A program made the position numbers and the translations under genes. Under the pieces are notes generated by a model. It searched no databases, was not told where the DNA came from, and was given only the letters and a program-made list of their open reading frames with translations. Below are positions 17,547 through 24,473 of a stretch of DNA of 40,715 nucleotides, in pieces. This stretch comes from GCA-2689995 sp964529325 (GTDB lineage Bacteria > Fidelibacterota > Marinisomatia > SCGC-AAA003-L08 > GCA-2689995): NCBI GenBank assembly GCA_964529325.1, contig CAZGWH010000012.1:1-40715 (forward strand), written 5' to 3'. The first letter of the stretch is position 1; every line of letters begins with the position of its first letter.

Positions 17547-19118
17547 ATGAATTCATTAAAATTAATTATTTTATCAATAATTGTAATATTTTTTCTTTAC
17601 AACTGCGAAAAAATTTCTCAATCATTAAATCTTGTTAATGGTGAAGTCACAGATCCAAATTTAGTTTATACCTGTGAGAGCTGTCATATGAGCTATGATA
17701 TGCTAAATAAACTTGCTGAACCTCGTGGTGAAGCTGGTGGTGGTGGCTGAGGTGGGTCTGTGGGCCAGTTGGCTGATTATGAATACACATATCTAGGTGA
17801 ATCAACAAGTGAATACAATTTCCCTAATCTGGACCCCACTCATTATAACCTAGGGTGTGTATCATGTCATGGTGGATTACCAGAAGTTATATCTAATAGT
17901 ATAAAAAAAACAGATAAAATAATTGCAATGGAAAAAGCACACACAGATATGGTCACAGACCCAAGTGTAGATGCAAATATTACATGTGGTGGGTGCCATG
18001 ATAATATTGTAGAACATAATGAATTTAGTATGCACACGCAATTATGGGGTGAACAATTTAAAATAGCACAGCGAATAAATGGTAGTGAAAATATTGAATC
18101 ATGCCCTTCTAGTGCACAAGATAAATTTTCTACTGAATGTATGTCCTGTCATACCACATGTGGACAATGTCATGTTAGCCGACCAAATACTGTTCATGGG
18201 GGCTTGCTAAATAAACATGTATTTCAAAAAACACCAGATATGGCAAATAATTGTACCGCTTGCCATGGTAGTCGCATAGGGAAAGATTTTTATGGTGAAT
18301 TAGAAGGGAACCACCCTGATGTACATTTCACTTCAAAAGATCATAATGATTGTTTAGATTGCCATAAAGAAAATCTTCATGGTGATGGTACAGAAGAAGA
18401 TAATCCACCTAAATCACGTTATGAGGTTAATAACCTACCAACATGTAAAGAATGTCATGAATCTGACTTTGATGATAATCTATATCATCAATCACATTGG
18501 GCTAACAATATTCCAGATGATGGATCCGATATTTCATGTTTTGTTTGTCATTCTCAAAATTATGTGAGTTGTGATGGGTGCCATACACAAGGCCAATGGA
18601 AAGAAGGCTATGTTGAAGTTGATACTGATATACATGAAGGTGATGCTGGGTATTATAAAGAATACCCTGATTTTAAAATTGGTATAAACCCTTCATATAA
18701 CAATGTAAACTCAATATATTCACCATCTCTAAAAACTCACTATGAAGATAAATGGATTTTACTTAGGCATATACCAATTTCAGAAGAGACATATAATAAT
18801 TGGGGAATCGACCAAGCTAATTTTAGCAGCATTGAAACATGGGAATATACAAGTCCACACAATATTAGTCGTTGGACAAATCAAACGAATGTAGATTCAT
18901 TGAATTATAATTCAGAAAATTGTGGAATTAATTGTCATGCTCATGGAATTGGATTTAATAATGAAAATAATTTTATTATTAATGATTGGATTGATTATCA
19001 GACAAAAAACCTTGACAAATACCTGATTAGTGAGAATGTTATTACGAATGATTCATTAGCAAATGCAAATGTAATTGTTCGAAAAAATAATATTGAAAAT
19101 TGCGGTGTTTGTCATTAA
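17547..19118 (+). CDS. Multiheme c-type cytochrome with in-frame TGA at codon 68 (candidate selenoprotein, otherwise interrupted gene)
   Basis: Reading through the TGA at 17748-17750 gives 523 residues. It starts with a hydrophobic signal ending FLYNC, a probable though not ideal lipobox (Cys20). Eleven CXXCH motifs (CESCH, CVSCH, CGGCH, CMSCH, CGQCH, CTACH, CLDCH, CKECH, CFVCH, CDGCH, CGVCH) and one CX3CH (CGINCH) predict 12 hemes. The last residues are the final heme site itself. The first heme motif lies before the TGA and the rest after it, in the same frame, with no drop in coding character. The TGA sits in a glycine run (GGGG-TGA-GGS). Recoding to selenocysteine, a point error and a true nonsense mutation are all possible. 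It is followed by the rhodanese gene after 21 bp. Inferred role: surface or periplasmic electron carrier. Confidence 0.82.
17748..17774 (+). promoter_or_regulatory. Candidate UGA recoding site with weak bacterial SECIS-like hairpin
   Basis: TGA at 17748-17750 is followed by a small hairpin: GGCC (17763-17766) pairs with GGCT (17771-17774, one G-U pair), with loop AGTT (17767-17770). The loop begins 16 bases after the TGA and has G as its second base. Both fit the loose bacterial SECIS description I know (loop about 16-37 bases from UGA, G in the first two loop bases). The stem is only 4 bp, so this is weak evidence. An alternative use is reinitiation: GAGGTG at 17749-17754 could serve a GTG at 17760. 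The product would lack a signal peptide and so could not be matured as a c-type cytochrome. Confidence 0.35.
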
Positions 19119-19139
19119 TAAAAAAAAGGAGATAGACTA

Positions 19140-20135
19140 ATGAAAAAGATGCTTTGTTTAACAATAGTATCAATGTTTATAATTATTGGGTGTAGTGATG
19201 ACCCCATCAAAGAAGATGTAAATGAATTTGATGTATTAATTAGTTACATTGAAGACGAAGGCCTGGATTATGTAAATAATATGGGTAGTTGGATTGTTGG
19301 CGGAGGTCATAGTATCGACTTTAATGAATATTACATTATTGATATCCGAAGTTCTGCAGACTTTAATGCTGAAAACGGTCATATCGAAAATGCTCATAAT
19401 GTCGAAATGGCTAATGTATTAACACATGTTGAGGAGAATGTAAGCCCAGGTGACAAAATACTCGTTGTCTGCTACACTGGACAATCAGCTAGTTATACTT
19501 CTGCATTACTTAATATTGCTGGTTATAATTCATATACACTAAAATTTGGCATGAGTTATTGGACTACTGAATTTGATGCTGACCATGGCTATGCAGGAGC
19601 GGTAGACAAGTGGACTACAAATTGTGATAATTGGGCTTCAGTGGCAAGTGGAAACTGGAGTAATGCCTCCTCTCAACCGTTACCTGAGTTTGATTCTTAC
19701 CCAACAATTGAAACTGGCTACTCCAATGGTCCTGATATTTTAAAAGCTCAAATTCAAGAAGCATTAGACAGAGGTTTTATTGGAACCTCTTTGAGTAATA
19801 CTGAATTACCAAATTATAATGTGATGAATTGGTGGAGTACAAGTTATGAATCATCAGGCTTTGCAGGAAATCCATACACACAATGGGGACATTTAGATTA
19901 CTCATACCAATTAATTCCTGGTAATTTAAAATTAGATGGTGATTTAAATCATTTTGACCCAGTAGGTCCAAATGCAATTTATTGCTTTTCTGGTCAAACA
20001 GGTGCTGCAGGTGAAGCATATTTAACTGTTCTGGGTTATGACATCTATGATATTAAATTTGGTACAAATGGAATGATCTGGGGAGACATGTTAGATGATA
20101 ATGGCAATGGTTTTAAACGGTTTCCAAAACAATAA
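19140..20135 (+). CDS. Rhodanese-like lipoprotein with two rhodanese domains
   Basis: The 331-residue protein has a lipoprotein signal (MFIIIGC, Cys18). The first rhodanese domain (about residues 30-145) has YYIIDIRSSADF and GHIENAHNV, and an active-site loop CYTGQSA starting at Cys111. A second domain (about 195-325) has the loop CFSGQTG starting at Cys282. Rhodaneses move sulfane sulfur, or selenium, on the active Cys. Here the enzyme would be tethered outside the cytoplasm. Both loops keep their Cys, so both may be active. A strong AAGGAGAT lies 5-6 bases before the ATG. It follows the TGA-containing cytochrome and ends at a strong terminator, so the two probably form one unit. Substrate is unknown; polysulfide, selenite or a purely structural role are open. 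Confidence 0.85.
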   Translation: MKKMLCLTIVSMFIIIGCSDDPIKEDVNEFDVLISYIEDEGLDYVNNMGSWIVGGGHSIDFNEYYIIDIRSSADFNAENGHIENAHNVEMANVLTHVEENVSPGDKILVVCYTGQSASYTSALLNIAGYNSYTLKFGMSYWTTEFDADHGYAGAVDKWTTNCDNWASVASGNWSNASSQPLPEFDSYPTIETGYSNGPDILKAQIQEALDRGFIGTSLSNTELPNYNVMNWWSTSYESSGFAGNPYTQWGHLDYSYQLIPGNLKLDGDLNHFDPVGPNAIYCFSGQTGAAGEAYLTVLGYDIYDIKFGTNGMIWGDMLDDNGNGFKRFPKQ

Positions 20136-20144
20136 TACTAATCT

Positions 20145-20179
20145 AAACTGGAGGTGGAATATTCCACCTCCAGTTTTTA
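20145..20179 (+). terminator. Very stable hairpin with T-run inside the cytochrome locus
   Basis: Positions 20145-20160 are perfectly complementary to 20161-20176 (AAACTGGAGGTGGAAT in the left arm), followed by more Ts. This is a textbook intrinsic terminator 9 bp after the rhodanese stop codon. The next gene's ATG is at 20186, only about 7 bases after the T-run. There is no room for a promoter between them. The left arm also contains GGAGGTGG, a strong Shine-Dalgarno-like sequence that the hairpin would hide. Confidence 0.85.
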
Positions 20180-20185
20180 TAAAAA

Positions 20186-21013
20186 ATGAAAAATATAATT
20201 TTATTAATATTAACAGTTATTATTTCAAGTCAAGAGTTAAATATTGATCACCCAAATCCACACGTCAAAAACGAAAAAAGTTGTTTATATTGCCATAAAA
20301 AAAATGAACCTGAATCATTAAACTCATATATCATAGATGCATGTATTGATTGTCATAATGTTACATCATTAAATGAAACACATACTCACCCACTCTCAAT
20401 AAATATTTCTAAAAATGAAAATATACATATACCCAACTATATACCCGTTTATAATGACACCTTAAATTGTATTTCATGTCACAAACCATTTTGTGAAACT
20501 GAATTACCAAATGAAAATTTACTACGAAAAAAAATAACACAAACGGATCTCGATTTTTGTTATGAATGTCACAATTCAAGGGAATATACTCAAATAAATC
20601 CTCATATTCAATTTGACAAAAATGGTTTGGAAATTCAGAAAAATTGTTTGTATTGCCATGATGAAAAACCAAATAAAAATGAAGTAAATAAATTTAAATC
20701 CAACCATTATTCTGATATTTCATTACTGTGCACAAAATGTCATTCAAATAAGAATAATCATGAACATGTACATATTGGAAAATCTATTTTAGCAAAAATT
20801 GATATTTCAGAACAATTTTCAAATACATTAATTGAGTATAATATTCCAATGCCATTATCAATAAATAAAAAAATTCAATGTAATACATGCCATTATACAC
20901 ATCAAAAGGAGTTATTACCTGCAAATCAAGCAGTATTTGATTCCCATTCTGAAAATGATTATTTTCTAAGATTACCTGAGGTAAATATTTGCTATGCATG
21001 CCATAAGCTATAA
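20186..21013 (+). CDS. Octaheme c-type cytochrome, probably periplasmic
   Basis: The 275-residue protein has a signal peptide (IILLILTVIISSQ) and eight CXXCH motifs: CLYCH, CIDCH, CISCH, CYECH, CLYCH, CTKCH, CNTCH and CYACH. The last falls two residues before the end. Many extra His residues (THTHPLS, NNHEHVHIG) could be second heme ligands. Heme spacing of about one per 34 residues suggests an electron-transfer wire, not an enzyme. No anchor or sorting tag is visible, so a soluble periplasmic shuttle is likely. Its start lies directly after the internal terminator hairpin with no normal ribosome binding site. Its end overlaps the next cytochrome gene by 20 bases. Confidence 0.88.
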   Translation: MKNIILLILTVIISSQELNIDHPNPHVKNEKSCLYCHKKNEPESLNSYIIDACIDCHNVTSLNETHTHPLSINISKNENIHIPNYIPVYNDTLNCISCHKPFCETELPNENLLRKKITQTDLDFCYECHNSREYTQINPHIQFDKNGLEIQKNCLYCHDEKPNKNEVNKFKSNHYSDISLLCTKCHSNKNNHEHVHIGKSILAKIDISEQFSNTLIEYNIPMPLSINKKIQCNTCHYTHQKELLPANQAVFDSHSENDYFLRLPEVNICYACHKL

Positions 21014-22156
21014 AAGATATAATATTCAATTATTCTTAATTTCATTATCAATTTTATTTTCAATAGAAAAAGAAATTGATAATGAGAATTGTTTACTATG
21101 TCACAACCTACCAATGCTATCAATTCAAAATAATGAAGGTGAATTTAGAAGTTTTGAAGTCCAATCAGACCATTACTCAAATTCTATACATAGAAATATT
21201 GCTTGCAGAGATTGCCATGTAACAATAAAATCTTTCCCTCATAATCAAGATATAAAACCTGTTAATTGTTCAAAAGCATGCCATATTACTCGCCCATTTG
21301 AAATGGCTATTTTTTCACATAAAAACCAAGAAGAAATTCATAAAATTAGTGACCATGGGTTTAATCCAAATCATTCAAAAAAAGAGAATGAAGAAAAGCC
21401 AAATTGTAAATATTGTCATTCAAATAAAGTTTATGATGATATTGAAATATTTAGCGAAGAGGAAACATCACATTGTATAAATTGTCATTCTGGAGAATCA
21501 CTAAATAGTGTTGTAAATCATGTAGATTTTCATATAACCCATAGATCATCTGAAAATTCTATGAACATTGTTGAACTATGTAGTTCTTGTCATAATGACA
21601 ATAGCAAAATGATTCAATTTGATATAAGTACAACTCAAGTAGAAGGATTTGAGCATCNNNNNNNNNNNNNNNNNNNNNNNNNNNNNNNNNNNNNNNNNNN
21701 NNNNNNNNNNNNNNNNNNNNNNNNNNNNNNNNNNNNNNNNNNNNNNNNNNNNNNNNNAGCAAAATGATTCAATTTGATATAAGTACAACTCAAGTAGAAG
21801 GATTTGAGCATCATTTTCATGGTAAAGCTATGAGGCGAGGACTAGATGATGTTGCAAACTGTGCAGATTGCCATAATAGCCATTTAGTTTTAACAAAAAC
21901 AGATCCAAATTCATCTATCCATGAAAACAATATATTAAAAACATGTAGTACAAATAGTAAATGTCATCAAAATCCCACTCTTGAATTTTCAAAATCAGCA
22001 GTTCATTCAAAACCAACGCCTGAAAATAATCCACTTTTATTTTATATAGAATATGGATTCATACTATTAACGGCTGGAGTAATGGCATTATTATTTGCAC
22101 ATATACTTATGGACTTGGGAAGATTTATTTTTGATAAATTTAATGGAAATCAGTAA
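20994..22156 (+). CDS. Multiheme c-type cytochrome with C-terminal membrane anchor (interrupted here by an assembly gap)
   Basis: As given, the gene is split by 100 N and the two halves lie in different frames. Collapsing the duplicated 55 bases and the Ns (155 bases in all) restores one open frame of 335 residues from 20994 to 22156. A signal peptide (YNIQLFLISLSILFS) precedes six CXXCH motifs (CLLCH, CRDCH, CKYCH, CINCH, CSSCH, CADCH), one CX3CH (CSKACH) and one possible CX5CH (CSTNSKCH). Near the C-terminus a hydrophobic helix (FILLTAGVMALLFAHILM) anchors it in the inner membrane. The cytochrome b gene starts one base after its stop. I infer a heme domain receiving electrons from that cytochrome b, like a split version of CbcL-type proteins. 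The ATG overlaps the previous gene. Confidence 0.82.
21603..21657 (+). repeat. 55-bp exact copy flanking the assembly gap (left copy)
   Basis: These 55 bases (AGCAAAATGATTC... to ...GAGCATC) recur exactly at 21758-21812 on the other side of the N run. The length and exactness look like an unmerged contig-end overlap of k-mer length, not a biological repeat. Merging the copies restores the reading frame. Confidence 0.9.
21658..21757. other. Run of 100 N: scaffold gap
   Basis: Exactly 100 unknown bases, the customary placeholder for a gap of unknown size. The flanking 55-bp duplication suggests that nothing is really missing. Confidence 0.95.
21758..21812 (+). repeat. 55-bp exact copy flanking the assembly gap (right copy)
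   Basis: Identical to 21603-21657. It directly follows the N run and continues into the second half of the cytochrome gene. Confidence 0.9.
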
Positions 22157-22157
22157 A

Positions 22158-22850
22158 ATGAGTAGAACATTTGAAAGACTAACAGTTTCTCAAAGATTAC
22201 AACATTTATTTATGTTTGTACCATTTATAATTCTTGTAATTACTGGATTCCCAATAAAATTTTATGAAAATTCATTTTGGACCTCAGTTTTAAACTTTTT
22301 TGGCGGAATTGAAAATGCTCGCTATATACACCGAATTGCAGCAACAGTTATGATAATTGATTTTGTATTCCATGTTTTTTACATATTTTTTAATATTTAT
22401 ATAAATAAAATTCCATTATCAAAAATGTATTTATTACCAAATATGAAAGATGCTAGAGATATTGTACAAAACATTAAATATTTTTTATTTTTTACGGATG
22501 AAAGACCAAAATTTCATAAGTTTTCATATATTGAAAAATTTGATTATTGGGCAGTTTTTTGGGGAATGTTTATAATGGGTGGTAGTGGATTAATTCTTTG
22601 GTTCCCAATTTTCTTTAGTCAATATATTTCGGGAGATTTTATTCAAATTGCATATATAGCACATAGTGATGAAGCATTACTTGCATTCCTTGCTATTATT
22701 ATTTGGCATTTTTATAATGTTCATTTTAATCCGAGAGTTTGGCCAGCAAATAAAGTTTGGTATAAAGGTACTTTAACGGAAGATGAAATGCAACATGAAC
22801 ATCCATTAGAATTAAAAGAAATCCTTGAAAAGGAGAAAAATAATGATTAA
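22158..22850 (+). CDS. Four-helix cytochrome b (b561 / formate-dehydrogenase-gamma type)
   Basis: The 230-residue membrane protein has four hydrophobic helices (about residues 16-33, 53-75, 131-152 and 166-190). His residues positioned for two b hemes are in LQHLFMF, RYIHRIAA, DFVFHVFY and IIWHFYNVHFNP. This fits the di-heme cytochrome b subunits that pass electrons between the quinone pool and periplasmic partners. The ATG at 22158 is preferred over an upstream in-frame start because it falls just after the previous stop and begins the conserved RTFERLTVSQRLQHL region. It is flanked by an anchored multiheme cytochrome and an anchored triheme cytochrome. I infer the inner-membrane quinol oxidation (or quinone reduction) module of the conduit. 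Confidence 0.87.
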   Translation: MSRTFERLTVSQRLQHLFMFVPFIILVITGFPIKFYENSFWTSVLNFFGGIENARYIHRIAATVMIIDFVFHVFYIFFNIYINKIPLSKMYLLPNMKDARDIVQNIKYFLFFTDERPKFHKFSYIEKFDYWAVFWGMFIMGGSGLILWFPIFFSQYISGDFIQIAYIAHSDEALLAFLAIIIWHFYNVHFNPRVWPANKVWYKGTLTEDEMQHEHPLELKEILEKEKNND

Positions 22851-23610
22851 AACTCTTTTTAAATTATTATATGCTTTAATTTTGGTTGTATTAGGTGCTT
22901 CAATTTCAATCTATTTTGTATCCTTGGCAAATATAAAACATAGTAAATCAATTTCTGAAATACAACCAGAAAGTATTTTTCCTGATTATATAGAAATAAC
23001 ACAAAATAATTATTCATCTTTTAAAAAAATGGAATCACATTTCCATACTTATACCCCTAATAAAATGGCAGAAATAGAAAAACATTCAATTTGCTTAAAT
23101 TGTCACTCTCCCTTTCCGCATGTAAAAGATATAAAAGTAAGAGCATTTAATAATCAACATTACAAATATTTAACATGTGAATCATGCCATTTTAATAGCA
23201 CAGAATTTGAATGGTTTGATTTTGAAACTGACAACTCAATTACTCGGTATGATAAATATGGTTTGAACGAAAAAGTAGAGAATAAAGAATTAGATAAAAA
23301 TTATATATCAAAAATTTCTCCTAAAACTATACCTGGAAATTTTTTATTTTATAATGAACATTCATTTGATAAATTTAAATCTTCTATTATTTCTAAAAAC
23401 TCAGATAATTATAAAGAATTTAGAAAATTAGCTGAAGCCAATCTAGCTACTGCAAAAACGTGTATAAATTGCCATAGCATGGATAGCTCTTTTCCTTGGG
23501 AAAGCTTAGGATTTAATGATAGTAAAATTAGCCAAATGAATAATAATGCAATTGTAAATATGATTACCAAATATGATATTTTTCATTTTCCACCAATTTA
23601 TGACAAATGA
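22843..23610 (+). CDS. Membrane-anchored triheme c-type cytochrome, NapC/NirT-like in layout
   Basis: The 255-residue protein has an N-terminal uncleaved helix (LFKLLYALILVVLGASISIYF begins near residue 5) and a periplasmic domain with three CXXCH motifs (CLNCH, CESCH, CINCH). The layout recalls NapC/NrfH quinol-dehydrogenase cytochromes, but one heme fewer than the common four and little recognisable sequence make this only an analogy. The ATG at 22843 is chosen because AAGGAG lies 7-8 bases upstream, inside the end of the cytochrome b gene, and because it starts the membrane helix. The two genes overlap by 8 bases and the next gene overlaps by 4 (ATGA), so stoichiometric co-translation with cytochrome b is likely. 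Confidence 0.83.
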   Translation: MIKTLFKLLYALILVVLGASISIYFVSLANIKHSKSISEIQPESIFPDYIEITQNNYSSFKKMESHFHTYTPNKMAEIEKHSICLNCHSPFPHVKDIKVRAFNNQHYKYLTCESCHFNSTEFEWFDFETDNSITRYDKYGLNEKVENKELDKNYISKISPKTIPGNFLFYNEHSFDKFKSSIISKNSDNYKEFRKLAEANLATAKTCINCHSMDSSFPWESLGFNDSKISQMNNNAIVNMITKYDIFHFPPIYDK

Positions 23611-24473
23611 AATTATTTAAATATATAATAATAGTGATTGTGCTGTCTGGGTTTTTGTTCTCAGTTAAGAGAATCCAGTTAATTCAGGTCTACTCCTTTG
23701 ACTCGATGACGTCCTATCCAACGGATATAGTTGGATCTCCAGATGGCACAATCTATGTTTTAGATGGTATGAAAAATAGGATTCTTGTTATTGATGAAAA
23801 ATTCAACACTAGCTTTATTCTTCCAAATAAAAGTACTATAAATCAAGCCGTTGGAATTGGTTATGATAATGGGGTATGGATTGCAGATACACCACGAAAC
23901 CGTCTATGTAAAATCAATAGAAATGGTGAATTTGAAGAAGTAATATCACTTAACAAAAATAATGAACCTGTCGATATTATTTTTACTGAAAGTAAAATAA
24001 TATTTTCCGATAAAAACAATCATGATATAGGAGTAATTAATAAAATTACAAAACAAATTAAAAAATTAGGAGGAAAAGGTAAAGAATTAGGTTCGTTTTC
24101 TTTTCCTGGACCAATGGTTAAAATAGATAATAATTTTATTGTGAGTGATATATTAAATGGTAGAGTTATTGGTAATTCAATTGACTATTCACTAAATTTT
24201 TTAGTAGCAGAATTTGGAACAGAAGAAGGAAAAGTATTTCGTCCAAAAGGGCTAACTATTGATAAATTAAAAAATATTTGGGTTGCAGATAGTTATACAG
24301 GGCTTATCCAAATATTTTCAATAGATGGATCGTATGTTGGTATTGCATCAAATAATGGTAATAAAATTAATTTTAATACACCTACAGGAATCTGGATTGA
24401 CCAATTATCAAGAATATGGATTGTTGAAAGCATGATTAATAAAATAAGTGTATGGAAAATAGAAAATGAATAA
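23607..24473 (+). CDS. NHL-repeat beta-propeller, secreted
   Basis: The 288-residue protein has a signal-like hydrophobic start (YIIIVIVLSGFLFSVK) and about six NHL-type blades. Examples are YPTDIVGSPDGTIYVLDG, NGVWIADTPRNRLCKIN, RPKGLTIDKLKNIWVAD and TPTGIWIDQLSRIWIVES. NHL propellers bind proteins or ligands and are not redox-active themselves. Its gene overlaps the triheme gene upstream (4 bases) and the 18-heme gene downstream (8 bases), so it belongs to the complex-encoding operon. A scaffold that organises multiheme cytochromes in the periplasm or at the outer membrane is a reasonable inference. I see no lipobox and no sorting tag. Confidence 0.82.
   Translation: MKLFKYIIIVIVLSGFLFSVKRIQLIQVYSFDSMTSYPTDIVGSPDGTIYVLDGMKNRILVIDEKFNTSFILPNKSTINQAVGIGYDNGVWIADTPRNRLCKINRNGEFEEVISLNKNNEPVDIIFTESKIIFSDKNNHDIGVINKITKQIKKLGGKGKELGSFSFPGPMVKIDNNFIVSDILNGRVIGNSIDYSLNFLVAEFGTEEGKVFRPKGLTIDKLKNIWVADSYTGLIQIFSIDGSYVGIASNNGNKINFNTPTGIWIDQLSRIWIVESMINKISVWKIENE

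Noticed and set aside
17760..19118. Separate gene starting at GTG 17760 after the TGA, with GAGGTG as ribosome binding site
   Set aside because: The product would lack a signal peptide and so could not receive heme in the periplasm. The frame, composition and heme pattern continue directly from the upstream part. I treat it as one gene with an in-frame TGA.
21603..21812. A biological direct repeat or a CRISPR-like unit
   Set aside because: Only two exact copies around a standard 100-N gap, and merging them repairs a reading frame. It is an assembly effect.
21559..21820. Several minus-strand frames spanning the N run
   Set aside because: They exist only because the Ns contain no stop codons. 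They are opposite a real cytochrome gene.
22095..22157. Longer start for the cytochrome b gene inside the previous gene
   Set aside because: The extension has no family similarity. The ATG at 22158, one base after the upstream stop, matches the expected N-terminus.
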